A stretch of 64,000 nt of DNA from Paenibacillus paeoniae (GCF_003388735.1 NZ_QUBQ01000008.1:1-64000); one strand, 5' to 3'. Numbered from the stretch's first letter, positions 21,190 through 28,675 are shown. The notes: a model not told the origin generated them from the letters alone. Program-made: numbers and translations.

Positions 21190-22297
21190 GTTCTATTTTA
21201 CGAGTTACATGTAAATACTTTTCTGTCGTTTTAATTGATGCGTGTCCTAGCCGACTAGCAACATATCTTATGGTTGCGCCTGCCTCAAGTAGATGGACGG
21301 CGTGGCTATGCCTTAGTGCGTGAGGAGACAACTGTGGCAAACCGATTCTTTTGCAAACTTCTTTCATGTATTCACGTACAACATTGATACGAAGCCATCT
21401 CCCGTCTTGTTGGTGAAAAACAAGATCCTTATCGGATTTTTTGTACCTGTACATAAGCAAAGTTTCCTTTTGATTAAGTTTATAGGATTTCATTAACTTT
21501 AGTGTTTGATCGTCCAATTTGATGGTTCGAATGCTTGATTTTGTCTTAGGTGACGTTATGCGTGGTGTAGAATTCAAGGGGTAGATCAATGTTTTATTAA
21601 TCGATAGTGTGCTTGATGCAAAGTCGAAATCACCCCAAGTTAGTGCAAGCGCTTCTCCAATTCTTACGCCAGTTCTTGCAAGTAAAGTGAATAGAGCCTG
21701 GTAATGGCGCGAGTGTTGATACTTCGAGTTTTTAATTGGAACACTTGATGTGAGTAATTTTTCCAAGTCTTCTGTGGTAAAAAACTTAATCTTTCCTGTA
21801 TTTTCACTCTCATCCTTTATGATCTTTATTTTTTTTAAAGGACTATCACGTAAAATCCCGAATTCATACACTGCATCATTAATGGCACTTGCAAAAATGC
21901 TATGAATTCTTCTGGTGGTTCCTTCACTATAATGATTGCGTAACTCGTTTACCCATTTCTGGTATTCAGAGCGAGTTATGTCTTTAAGACGATAATTTCC
22001 CCATCTAGGCAGTATGTTAAGCCGTACATTTCTTTCTTGAAGAAGATAAGTATTAAGTTTAACTGCAGGTCTCTTATATGTTTCCAACCACTTCTCAATA
22101 TACGTGGCGATGGATTCATTTCCGTTCTCTGCAAATCCTCGTTCTTCAATGTTTAATTCCTCAGCGGCTGCCGCTAATTGGGCTTCTTTCTTAGCTGCAA
22201 ACCCTCCCTTGGTCTTCTCCCGTCGTTTACCTGTCCTGCGATCTGTGTATGTGATTCTATATTCCCATTTTCCTCCACGCTTTCGAAATGAAGCCAT
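21152..22297 (-). CDS. int: phage integrase (tyrosine recombinase)
   Basis: 381 residues. Catalyses site-specific integration of the prophage. Order: N-terminal arm-type DNA-binding segment (about 1-55, FRKRGGKWEYRITY), SAM-like core-binding domain (about 60-150), catalytic domain from about 170. Catalytic residues are all present: Arg212 (TGVRIGE), Lys253 (TKSS), His326 and Arg329 (HALRH), His352 (LGHAS) and nucleophile Tyr361 (TTEKYLHV). It points at the host junction, as usual for temperate phages of Firmicutes, and stops 60 bp from sufB. Confidence 0.96.
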   Translation of the reverse strand: MASFRKRGGKWEYRITYTDRRTGKRREKTKGGFAAKKEAQLAAAAEELNIEERGFAENGNESIATYIEKWLETYKRPAVKLNTYLLQERNVRLNILPRWGNYRLKDITRSEYQKWVNELRNHYSEGTTRRIHSIFASAINDAVYEFGILRDSPLKKIKIIKDESENTGKIKFFTTEDLEKLLTSSVPIKNSKYQHSRHYQALFTLLARTGVRIGEALALTWGDFDFASSTLSINKTLIYPLNSTPRITSPKTKSSIRTIKLDDQTLKLMKSYKLNQKETLLMYRYKKSDKDLVFHQQDGRWLRINVVREYMKEVCKRIGLPQLSPHALRHSHAVHLLEAGATIRYVASRLGHASIKTTEKYLHVTRKIEQDALALYAQYVK

Positions 22298-22340
22298 CTC
22301 ACCATCTCCTATAAGAATGTACGTTCTGTTAAATGCTATG

Positions 22341-22360
22341 TATAAACAGCCTTGCGGCTG
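22341..22360 (-). terminator. small terminator behind the immA/repressor operon
   Basis: On the minus strand CAGCC-GCAA-GGCTG is followed by TTTAT. It would end the leftward repressor-peptidase transcript before the integrase gene. Only a 5-bp stem, so moderate support. Confidence 0.45.
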
Positions 22361-22394
22361 GGATTCGCAAGAACTAAAAAGGGTATAAATTGGT

Positions 22395-22853
22395 CTAGAA
22401 GACTTCTATAACTCCGAGCGGGTCGAACATTACAATATGCCGGCCATCAGCTCTGACGGAAAGTCCGTGCTTTCCGGTAAAGCGATCAATTGCTGCTTGT
22501 AAAAACTCCTCAGGCACACCAAGATATTCGGCTAAATCGTAGCGCCCAGATATCCGTGCGTGGTGTGCTTGTACGATTCGATCCAGTGGGAGCATACATT
22601 GGTAAGCCCATTGTCTAGCGCGCAGTTCCTGCTTACGATTCATTAAATCAGTCTGATCGAGTATGTTGCCATCACTCGTAAAGTAGTGTCCGAGTTCTTC
22701 CGCAAGAATGGCGGTTTTTTCGGTTAAGGGCATTCGTTTATTGATCCATATAACTTTGTCCGCATAAAGTCCTTTTATTCCACGAGGCATTAGCTTTTCA
22801 TAAGTGCAAATTCCTTGATTCTCAGCAACTTGTAGTAACGCCTCATACTCCAT
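22395..22853 (-). CDS. ImmA/IrrE family metallo-endopeptidase
   Basis: 152 residues. ImmA-type peptidases cleave the partner XRE repressor after a signal and so trigger excision in ICEBs1-like elements and many prophages. The zinc site reads AEELGHYFTSD, a common phage variant of HExxH with Glu in the first place. The gene lies 3 bp behind the repressor gene (22857), the usual operon of substrate and protease. No signal peptide. Confidence 0.88.
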   Translation of the reverse strand: MEYEALLQVAENQGICTYEKLMPRGIKGLYADKVIWINKRMPLTEKTAILAEELGHYFTSDGNILDQTDLMNRKQELRARQWAYQCMLPLDRIVQAHHARISGRYDLAEYLGVPEEFLQAAIDRFTGKHGLSVRADGRHIVMFDPLGVIEVF

Positions 22854-22856
22854 GTA

Positions 22857-23186
22857 TTAATTCTCCTTTTGTCTTTTCATGCGAACAAACTTTTTGAACT
22901 GATCAATTTCGGCTAGTTCTTCCTCAGTCCATTCCTCTCCGTTGTGATGTGCGGCAATAGTGTCTGGCTCATTAATGCCAAGTAGCTCATCAAGTGAAAT
23001 ATTAAATATTTGGACCAAATATCTAGCATTCTCCAAAGTTGGTTCAGATGATCCGTTTTCCCATTTAGAAATCATACTTTTATTAATATTTATGTTAAAT
23101 TGGCGGTTCATCTTATCGACAAGTTCATCTTGGGTCCAACCTTTTTTGTTTCTCAAGTCTCTTAATTTCCTACCCAATGAGTACAC
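22857..23186 (-). CDS. XRE-family phage repressor (CI-like)
   Basis: 109 residues. Helix-turn-helix at about 8-62 (LRDLRNKKGWTQDELVDKM, SMISKWENGSSEPTLENARYL), followed by a short acidic tail that is probably the ImmA-sensitive part. Keeps the lytic promoter silent in the lysogen. Starts with GTG; GGAGG lies 7 nt upstream. A perfect operator-like palindrome GTTTAGA-TTAG-TCTAAAC lies 25 bp before the gene (23211-23228). Confidence 0.92.
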   Translation of the reverse strand: MYSLGRKLRDLRNKKGWTQDELVDKMNRQFNININKSMISKWENGSSEPTLENARYLVQIFNISLDELLGINEPDTIAAHHNGEEWTEEELAEIDQFKKFVRMKRQKEN

Positions 23187-23204
23187 GTTAATTCCTCCAA
23201 TTTT

Positions 23205-23345
23205 ACCTCTGTTTAGATTAGTCTAAACAAATACTATCATATATGTTTCGATAACGCAACAAAAATTGGTCTAAATCATATAAAATGTTGTTGACATCGA
23301 AACAAGCGGGGTCTATAATCGGGGTACGGCGTTTCGAAAAAGAAA
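23205..23345. promoter_or_regulatory. divergent lysogeny/lysis switch region
   Basis: Rightward promoter: TTGACA (23291-23296), 17 bp, TATAAT (23314-23319), full consensus. Likely leftward promoter: TTGCGT, 17 bp, TAGTAT on the minus strand. Two operator types are seen: GTTTAGA-TTAG-TCTAAAC (23211-23228) with a TCTAAA half-site near 23269, and GTTTCGA sites at 23245, 23297 (reverse, inside the rightward spacer) and 23331. Two repressors with different targets are implied, the CI-like one and the one at 23361. Confidence 0.8.
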
Positions 23346-23360
23346 TACGGAGGTGAGTGC

Positions 23361-23645
23361 ATGAAGGAATTAAAACGTCGACACACCCCATACACTAAGT
23401 TCAAAGCGTACTTATTTGAAAATGGGTGTTCGCAGCAAGAATTGGCCACAATGCTTGGGAAGTCAAGGTATGCAGTAAATCAAAACCTAAATGGTACCGG
23501 TGGTGACTTTTCGCTGAAAGAAGTGCGAAAAATGTGTGCAATATTCAGTATTCCTGCGGATGACTTTTTTATTTACCCTCAAGTTTCGAAAACGAAACAA
23601 AGCGAGGAGGTAACCCATGAACAGTTCGTTGTCCATTCAAATTGA
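23361..23645 (+). CDS. XRE-family regulator (Cro-like)
   Basis: 94 residues, helix-turn-helix around 18-60 (ENGCSQQELATMLGKSRYAV). First gene of the rightward operon, directly behind the consensus promoter. ATG has GGAGGTG 7 nt upstream. Likely represses the lysogeny promoter and itself. A perfect GTTTCG-AAAA-CGAAAC palindrome lies inside its 3' end (23583-23598), matching the GTTTCGA sites in the promoter. The C-terminal 29 bp overlap the next gene. Confidence 0.88.
   Translation: MKELKRRHTPYTKFKAYLFENGCSQQELATMLGKSRYAVNQNLNGTGGDFSLKEVRKMCAIFSIPADDFFIYPQVSKTKQSEEVTHEQFVVHSN
23583..23598. promoter_or_regulatory. GTTTCG palindrome (operator candidate)
   Basis: GTTTCG-AAAA-CGAAAC, perfect 6-4-6 inverted repeat within the Cro-like gene, just before the ribosome-binding site of the next gene. 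It shares its half-site with three copies in the promoter region. Confidence 0.5.
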
Positions 23646-23892
23646 CGAATCGATTGTTATGGATCAGATCCGAAAACAGATTAATGAAATGGTCAAGGAA
23701 GCAGATGCTGAGTACATCTATTGGGATGCCAAGGAGTTAATGCGGCGGACATGCATGAGCTGGAATTTCATTCAAGAGCAATTCTTTTTTAATCCAGGTT
23801 TCCCAAAACATAAGATCGGAAAGAAGTGGTACTTCCCGGCAAGGGAAACAAGATCTTTTCTTGAGGACTGGATACGTAAACAACCATCTTAA
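23617..23892 (+). CDS. DUF771 domain phage protein (excisionase-like)
   Basis: 91 residues. The C-terminal part (YWDAKELMRRTCMSWNFIQE then KIGKKWYFPARETRSFLEDW) matches the DUF771 pattern, a winged-helix-like DNA-binding fold found near phage switch regions. Possible excisionase or early regulator. GAGGAGG lies 6 nt before the ATG. It overlaps the Cro-like gene by 29 bp in another frame. Confidence 0.75.
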   Translation: MNSSLSIQIDESIVMDQIRKQINEMVKEADAEYIYWDAKELMRRTCMSWNFIQEQFFFNPGFPKHKIGKKWYFPARETRSFLEDWIRKQPS

Positions 23893-23909
23893 TTGAGGAG
23901 GTTAGCCAG

Positions 23910-24125
23910 ATGTCCTATCTGCAGGATCGATTAGAGCCCGGTGACCACTACTACAACCGCTACAAACGTGCGACGTTGCCATGTGACAGCTTGCTGGACA
24001 AGCCGGACGAGTTGGCTGCCTTATCTGGTCCAGTCAAGGTATATAACGTCCGAGACTCTAAGGGGGAGGTGGCAAAGGGTGCCGATACCGGACGAGCTGC
24101 TGGACCATCTAGCCGATCGTTATAA
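23910..24125 (+). CDS. small phage protein, unknown function
   Basis: 71 residues, no family recognised. Good ribosome-binding site (GAGGAGG, 8 nt). The first 55 residues look protein-like (YLQDRLEPGDHYYNRYKR, AALSGPVKVYNVRDSKGE); the last 15 (ADTGRAAGPSSRSL) are low-complexity and lie where the next gene is read in another frame, so the natural end may be altered by a frameshift. Confidence 0.55.
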   Translation: MSYLQDRLEPGDHYYNRYKRATLPCDSLLDKPDELAALSGPVKVYNVRDSKGEVAKGADTGRAAGPSSRSL

Positions 24126-24207
24126 TCGAGCTTGCATTGATTCAAACAGGTTTCCATTCTTGACCTGGGCGGTGATCGAGGCTGAAAAGCTTGGATGGAG
24201 AATTTGA
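24079..24207 (+). CDS. small phage protein with GTG start
   Basis: 42 residues from GTG at 24079, which has GGAGGT 8 nt upstream. The sequence PIPDELLDHLADRYNRACID then FPFLTWAVIEAEKLGW looks like a folded helical peptide, better than the overlapping tail of the upstream gene. It may be an independent gene or the displaced C terminus of the 23910 gene. Function unknown. Confidence 0.5.
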   Translation: MPIPDELLDHLADRYNRACIDSNRFPFLTWAVIEAEKLGWRI

Positions 24208-24223
24208 AAGTGGGTGCTTAAGC

Positions 24224-24958
24224 ATGGAACGAATCCAACAATTGATTGACCAGGGCGCAATATTCTTTTGCTCTCACAGTGGTGGCAAAGACAGCCAAGC
24301 CATGTACGCCTATCTTCGGACTCTGGTGCCTGATCATCAAATCGTTGTCGTTCATGCTGACCTCGGCGATGTGGAATGGCAAGGCGTTCAAGAACACATC
24401 TTGACTACAACAGAACATGAAGTGTTCACAGTACGGGCTAATAAAGAATTTCTCGAAATGGTTGATGCTCGCGGTATGTGGCCGTCAGCTAAGCATCGTC
24501 AATGCACCAGTGATTTAAAACGCGGACCGATTATGAAATTCATACGCCATTATCTTAAAGATCGCGGTTTGCGAATTGGAGTTAACTGCATGGGGATACG
24601 AGCTGCGGAATCCACGGCCCGTGCCAAGAAAGAGCCTTTCCGATTCAACGCTTCCGAAAGCTGCGGTCATCGTGATGTATGGGATTGGATGCCGATTTTC
24701 GATTGGACTACCCAACAAGTATTCCAGTACATCAAGGACGCCGGGCAAGAACCATTCTGGGCATATGCGGACGGCAACGAGCGATTGAGTTGTGTGTTCT
24801 GCATCATGGGAAGTGTCAACGACCTCCGGCATGGCGCCAGGTGCAATCCGGATCTCTACCGTCGATACGTGGACCTTGAAAGGAAAATCGGGCACACGAT
24901 GTTTACGAAAGGCAGAGACCCGATCACCTTAGAAGAAAGAACCGGTATTTATATTTGA
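24224..24958 (+). CDS. PP-loop / PAPS reductase-family phage protein
   Basis: 244 residues. Adenine-nucleotide alpha-hydrolase fold: PP-loop SGGKDS at 19-24, HADLGDVEW, the KHRQCTSDLKR segment and a CVFC pair near residue 195. Members include 3'-phosphoadenylylsulfate reductases, but phage members lack a sulfate pathway around them and may serve other PP-loop chemistry such as thiolation or nucleotide modification. The CxxC plus a further Cys would allow an Fe-S cluster or redox pair. The start at 24224 (MERIQQLIDQGAIFF) is chosen by family shape; ATG at 24191 is an in-frame alternative. Confidence 0.82.
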   Translation: MERIQQLIDQGAIFFCSHSGGKDSQAMYAYLRTLVPDHQIVVVHADLGDVEWQGVQEHILTTTEHEVFTVRANKEFLEMVDARGMWPSAKHRQCTSDLKRGPIMKFIRHYLKDRGLRIGVNCMGIRAAESTARAKKEPFRFNASESCGHRDVWDWMPIFDWTTQQVFQYIKDAGQEPFWAYADGNERLSCVFCIMGSVNDLRHGARCNPDLYRRYVDLERKIGHTMFTKGRDPITLEERTGIYI

Positions 24959-24975
24959 AGGGAGGTGAGAAGACA

Positions 24976-25131
24976 ATGTCCAAGGCTCAGCGCCTTCGGG
25001 TAAAAGGTAACTTACTGCAGCTGATGTGCTGCACGGACAAGCCCAGCATGCGTAGCGTCTACAAAAGTCAGTACACCAGCATGAGCTGGCGGGAAAGTAA
25101 AAAGGCTATCGCGGCTCCTAACCCGCAATAA
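24976..25131 (+). CDS. short basic phage protein
   Basis: 51 residues, beginning MSKAQRLRVKGNLLQLMCC and ending AAPNPQ. GGAGGTGAG lies 10 nt before the ATG and the gene starts 17 bp behind the PP-loop gene in the same direction. Basic, with a Cys-Cys pair; no family recognised. Support is the ribosome-binding site and position. Confidence 0.5.
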   Translation: MSKAQRLRVKGNLLQLMCCTDKPSMRSVYKSQYTSMSWRESKKAIAAPNPQ

Positions 25132-25188
25132 CCTGCACAGCAATAACACTATTCAGGGTCAGTGTACCCCAACAGGAGGCAAATATCA

Positions 25189-26091
25189 ATGGTTAAAGGT
25201 GTAAAGGCATTCAAAAAGGGTCTTATCTGTCGTGGTCATCAGTTCAAAGAGGGTGAGACGTTCAGCGTGAACGGTAATCCGAAAGCTTGCAGAAACGGAT
25301 ACCATTTTTGCGAAAATCCGCTGGACACGCTGGAGTACTACCCGTTAATAGATGATAACGGCGACGTATCCGAGTTTGCTGCAGTTGAAGCTCTGGGTGA
25401 TATCGACCGTGACGGCAATAAAGTAGCTACGAATAAAATCCATATTGGCGCAAAGCTTGGTTTGCCTGGCTTCATCAAAGCATCATTCGATTTCCTGTGG
25501 GAGAAGTGCTGGAACGATCCAAATAAGGTTACCCCGTCAGAAGGCGACGCAGACGGTTACGGTGCCCGGCTTGCCAGCAGCGGTGACAGTGCCCGGCTTG
25601 CCAGCAGCGGTTACGGTGCCCAGCTTGCCAGCAGCGGTGACAGTGCCCGGCTTGCCAGCAGCGGTGACAGTGCCCAGCTTGCCAGCAGCGGTGACAGTGC
25701 CCAGCTTGCCAGCAGCGGTTACGGTGCCCAGCTTGCCAGCAGCGGTTACGGTGCCCAGCTTGCCAGCAGCGGTGACAGTGCCCAGCTTGCCAGCAGCGGT
25801 TACGGTGCCCAGCTTGCCAGCAGCGGTTACGGTGCCCAGCTTGCCAGCAGCGGTGACAGTGCCCGGCTTGCCCTAAAAGGCGAATCTTCTGTAGGGGCTG
25901 CAATCGGGGTGGATAGCCGTATTCGCGGACAGATCGGCAACTGGATCACTTTAGCGGAGTGGACTTGGAATCGTAATTTGGGACGATACGAACCTGTTTG
26001 CGTTAAGTCGGCTCAGATTGATGGTGAAACTCTTAAGCCTGACACATGGTATGAGCTTCGCAATGGTGAGTTTGTGGGGGTGTCTAGCTAA
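25189..26091 (+). CDS. DUF7666-like protein with eleven 9-residue repeats
   Basis: 300 residues. N-terminal domain (VKAFKKGLICRGHQFKEGE, CRNGYHFCENPLDTLEYY) resembles the DUF7666 domain of phage proteins. Then eleven tandem 9-residue repeats of the form (R/Q)LASSG(D/Y)(S/G)A at about 127-225, probably a right-handed beta-helix or beta-roll. The C terminus (WITLAEWTWN then a beta-rich end) is conserved-looking. AGGAGG lies 9 nt before ATG 25189. Function unknown; its place among early genes suggests a host- or DNA-directed role. The stop overlaps the next start (TAATG). Confidence 0.78.
   Translation: MVKGVKAFKKGLICRGHQFKEGETFSVNGNPKACRNGYHFCENPLDTLEYYPLIDDNGDVSEFAAVEALGDIDRDGNKVATNKIHIGAKLGLPGFIKASFDFLWEKCWNDPNKVTPSEGDADGYGARLASSGDSARLASSGYGAQLASSGDSARLASSGDSAQLASSGDSAQLASSGYGAQLASSGYGAQLASSGDSAQLASSGYGAQLASSGYGAQLASSGDSARLALKGESSVGAAIGVDSRIRGQIGNWITLAEWTWNRNLGRYEPVCVKSAQIDGETLKPDTWYELRNGEFVGVSS
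25567..25863 (+). repeat. 27-bp tandem repeat, 11 copies
   Basis: Eleven head-to-tail 27-bp units in frame within the gene at 25189. The backbone cttgccagcagcggt is constant; two variant cores alternate irregularly, gacagtgcc (Asp-Ser-Ala) and tacggtgcc (Tyr-Gly-Ala), and the first codon is CGG or CAG. Such arrays gain and lose units by recombination without a frame change. Confidence 0.95.
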
Positions 26092-26342
26092 TGCCTAAAG
26101 GTATCGTGCGTAAGCTTGATGATCTATGCCGTATCGTTGTCCCTCGGGAGATCCAGCGTCAACTCGAATGGATTCCTCAGGATGAAATCGAGATCACGGT
26201 CAGCGGACAAGTCGTCTCGCTGCGGCGCTATATGCCAGGTTGCGTCCTTTGCGCGGCGGAGGACAATCTGGCCAAGGTCAACGGGAAAAACCTTTGTCTA
26301 TCATGCCGTACATCTGCGGCGCGGACGGTAGCAAGGCGATGA
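26091..26342 (+). CDS. AbrB-like DNA-binding protein with zinc ribbon
   Basis: 83 residues. N-terminal 45 residues (GIVRKLDDLCRIVVPREIQR then LEWIPQDEIEITVSG) match the swapped-hairpin AbrB/SpoVT DNA-binding domain. The C-terminal part has CVLC and CLSC pairs 16 residues apart, a probable zinc ribbon. Likely an early transcriptional regulator. The start shares bases with the preceding stop (TAATG), so translation is coupled. Confidence 0.85.
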   Translation: MPKGIVRKLDDLCRIVVPREIQRQLEWIPQDEIEITVSGQVVSLRRYMPGCVLCAAEDNLAKVNGKNLCLSCRTSAARTVARR

Positions 26343-26473
26343 GTCGGGTGGATATCTACTTATTGCCTCCGGTCTGCGAGATTTGCGATCAGGAAGTTCA
26401 TCATCAATCTATTAATAACCAATTCATTTGCACATATTGCGAGGAGGAACTTATTCATGCCAGTTCAAATTAA
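26339..26473 (+). CDS. small zinc-ribbon protein
   Basis: 44 residues starting at the ATG that overlaps the previous stop (ATGA). CEIC and CTYC pairs predict a single zinc ribbon. No further family is recognised. The end overlaps the next gene by 17 bp. Probably co-translated with the AbrB-like gene; the two zinc-binding products could be partners. Confidence 0.6.
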   Translation: MSRVDIYLLPPVCEICDQEVHHQSINNQFICTYCEEELIHASSN

Positions 26474-26870
26474 CATTAACGGCGCAGACGCCGCCGAAGC
26501 TTTGAAAGAATTATCATCTCTTGCCGCGGGGTTCGGCAGTACAGCTCCAGTGCTAGTTGCACAGGAAGCGAAGCAGGAGGATGCACCGAAGCGTCAGCGT
26601 TCCAAGCCTGAGCCGAAGCCGCCGAAAGAAGAACCTGCGTCGGAGCCTGAGAAAGACGACGAACAAGAGCGACAAGAGGACGACCTGGGCTTTGAAGAGG
26701 AAGAAGTGCCGACTGATGTTCAGCTGCGTGCTGCATCATTGGAAAAAGCTAAGTCCATCGGCCGTGAGAAGGTCAAAGCGTTGCTGGATAAATACGGCGT
26801 GCCGAAAGTTTCGGATATTCCAAACAATAAGCGCTTTGCTTTCCTCAAGGAGCTGGAGGCACTGACTTGA
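26457..26870 (+). CDS. acidic phage early protein, unknown function
   Basis: 137 residues. A short N-terminal beta-like start (PVQININGADAAEALKEL), a long Lys/Pro/Glu-rich disordered middle (about 40-88) and a helical C-terminal module (KVKALLDKYGVPKVSDIPNN) of the type seen at the ends of several phage replication accessory proteins. GAGGAGG precedes the ATG. Upstream of the DUF2800 and DUF2815 genes, so a role in phage recombination or replication is likely but inferred from place only. Confidence 0.65.
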   Translation: MPVQININGADAAEALKELSSLAAGFGSTAPVLVAQEAKQEDAPKRQRSKPEPKPPKEEPASEPEKDDEQERQEDDLGFEEEEVPTDVQLRAASLEKAKSIGREKVKALLDKYGVPKVSDIPNNKRFAFLKELEALT

Positions 26871-28057
26871 CGGCCCATGCTGCTCGCGCTCATTCCTTGT
26901 TGGGTGCATCTAAGGCGGCGCAGTGGATCAACTGCCCGCCGAGTGCCCGGCTGCAGGAACATATTCCTGATACCCGCAGCGCGTTCGCTGATGAAGGTAC
27001 GCTGGCGCATGAGCTCAGTGAGAACAAGCTGGAGCGTAGGCTAATGATATGTAATTCGAAGCAACGGGAGCAGCTCGACAAAGAGCTTGAGAAGATCCAA
27101 GCGAATGAGTTTTACGGTCCGGAGATGGAAAAGGCGATTTCGGAGTATTGTGAGATCGTAGAAGAGCGGTATATGGAAGCTCGGGCTCGAACTGCGGACG
27201 CAGTGATGCTGCTGGAGGAGCGTCTGGATTTCAGCGAATGGGTGCCGAACGGTTATGGTACAGGCGACGTGGTGCTGATTGCTGATGGCGTGATGGAGAT
27301 CATTGACCTTAAGTACGGCAAGGGCGTGCCAGTCAGTGCGTTTGATAACTCACAAATGCGGCTATATGCTCTTGGTGCCTGGTCGGCTTATAACTTTCTG
27401 TATGACATTCGTGAAATCCGCATGACGATCGTCCAGCCGCGCCTCGACAGTGTCAGCAGTGACACGATGACGGTGGATGAGCTGCTTGCTTGGGCAGAGG
27501 ATATTGTGATGCCCGCAGCTGCGCTGGCTGACGCTGGCGAAGGTGAACATAAGGCAGGCGAGCACTGCCGCTGGTGCAAGGTGAAGGGAAACTGCCGGGC
27601 GCGTGCCGATCAGAACATGGCTGCGCTGGCTTACGAGTTCAAGGAACCGGCGCTGCTTAGTTTGGAAGAAGTAGGCTCGATTCTTACGATTGCCGAACAA
27701 CTTCAAGCGTGGGCAAAGGATGTCCAAGGATTCGCGTTTGATCAAGCTAAAAGTGGTCAGCGTGTACCTGGCTGGAAGCTGGTCGAGGGCCGCAGCAATC
27801 GTGTTATCACGGATAAAGAAGCGGTGAAGGTGAAACTTGAAGCCGCAGCCATAGATTCTGATTACTACCTTAAACCGCAGGAACTGTTAGGAATCGGAGA
27901 CTTGGAGAAGAAAATCGGCAAGAAGGAGTTAGCTGTGCTGATTGGTGATCTAATCCTTAAGCCTCAGGGCAAGCCTGTGCTCGTTGTAGAGACGGACAAG
28001 CGGCCGGAGCTGAATAGCGTGGAAAACGATTTTGATGGAGAAGAATTTGAAACTTAA
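26867..28057 (+). CDS. DUF2800 family protein (PD-(D/E)XK nuclease-like)
   Basis: 396 residues. DUF2800 proteins belong to the Cas4/AddB-like PD-(D/E)XK nuclease group. Seen: HSLLGASKAAQWINCPPSAR at the N terminus, EGTLAHELSE, the nuclease core GTGDVVLIADGVMEIIDLKYGKG (Asp...Asp-x-Lys) and, near 235, a cluster of Cys (CRWCKVKGNCRAR) that in Cas4-type enzymes binds an Fe-S cluster with one more Cys. TTG start, GGAGG 7 nt upstream, overlapping the previous stop. Neighbouring a DUF2815 ssDNA-binding protein and a polymerase, it probably acts as an end-processing exonuclease for phage recombination. Confidence 0.88.
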   Translation: MTAHAARAHSLLGASKAAQWINCPPSARLQEHIPDTRSAFADEGTLAHELSENKLERRLMICNSKQREQLDKELEKIQANEFYGPEMEKAISEYCEIVEERYMEARARTADAVMLLEERLDFSEWVPNGYGTGDVVLIADGVMEIIDLKYGKGVPVSAFDNSQMRLYALGAWSAYNFLYDIREIRMTIVQPRLDSVSSDTMTVDELLAWAEDIVMPAAALADAGEGEHKAGEHCRWCKVKGNCRARADQNMAALAYEFKEPALLSLEEVGSILTIAEQLQAWAKDVQGFAFDQAKSGQRVPGWKLVEGRSNRVITDKEAVKVKLEAAAIDSDYYLKPQELLGIGDLEKKIGKKELAVLIGDLILKPQGKPVLVVETDKRPELNSVENDFDGEEFET

Positions 28058-28078
28058 AACCAAAGGAGAAATGTTCAA

Positions 28079-28675
28079 ATGGCAACTGACAATCAAGCAA
28101 CTAAAGTAATCACGGGTAAGGTACGTCTTTCATATACGCATGTTTTCGAGCCGCAATCCGTTGATGGTGGCGATGAGAAGTACAGCACAGCTATCCTGAT
28201 CCCGAAAACGGACAAGGAGACGCTTCGCAAGATCAAGGCAGCTGTTGACGCCGCAAAGGAGCTTGGCAAGAGTAAATGGGGCGGCAAAATCCCGGCCAAC
28301 TGCAAAACGCCTTTGCGCGATGGAGATGAGGAACGTCCAGACGATGAGGCATATGCCGGTCATTACTTCCTGAATGCCTCTTCTAAGAACAAGCCTGGTA
28401 TCGCTAAGCCAATCGGCAAAGATTCAAACGGCAAAACCAAGTTCGCAGAGATCACGGACACCACTGAGGTTTACTCCGGGTGCTACGCAAAGGTATCACT
28501 CAACTTTTACCCATTCGATGCGAAGGGGAACCGCGGCGTCGCTGCTGGGTTGAACAACATCGTTAAAGTGCAAGACGGAGACTTCCTCGGTGGCCGTACC
28601 AGCCTGAATGAGGACTTCTCGGACGAGGATTTTGATACTGACGATATGGGTGAAGACGAAGATTTCTTGAGCTAA
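28079..28675 (+). CDS. DUF2815 ssDNA-binding protein
   Basis: 198 residues. DUF2815 has the OB-like fold of T7 gp2.5-type single-stranded DNA-binding proteins. N-terminal VITGKVRLSYTHVFEP, KYSTAILIPKTDKETL and the very acidic C-terminal tail (last 25 residues mostly Asp/Glu, ending in Phe-Leu-Ser) fit: the tail in this class competes with DNA and recruits polymerase. It lies between the nuclease and DNA polymerase genes. Confidence 0.9.
   Translation: MATDNQATKVITGKVRLSYTHVFEPQSVDGGDEKYSTAILIPKTDKETLRKIKAAVDAAKELGKSKWGGKIPANCKTPLRDGDEERPDDEAYAGHYFLNASSKNKPGIAKPIGKDSNGKTKFAEITDTTEVYSGCYAKVSLNFYPFDAKGNRGVAAGLNNIVKVQDGDFLGGRTSLNEDFSDEDFDTDDMGEDEDFLS

Noticed and set aside
22315-22328. AGAATGTACGTTCT upstream of the integrase gene as a LexA (SOS) box
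   Set aside because: It differs from the Bacillus CGAAC-N4-GTTCG consensus at three positions; too weak without binding data.
25567-25863. CRISPR array
   Set aside because: The units are directly adjacent without spacers, are in frame within a gene, and no cas genes are near.
25445-25903. Open frames in other phases and on the minus strand over the 27-bp repeats
   Set aside because: A 27-bp unit keeps every frame free of stops if one unit is; they are repeat artefacts.
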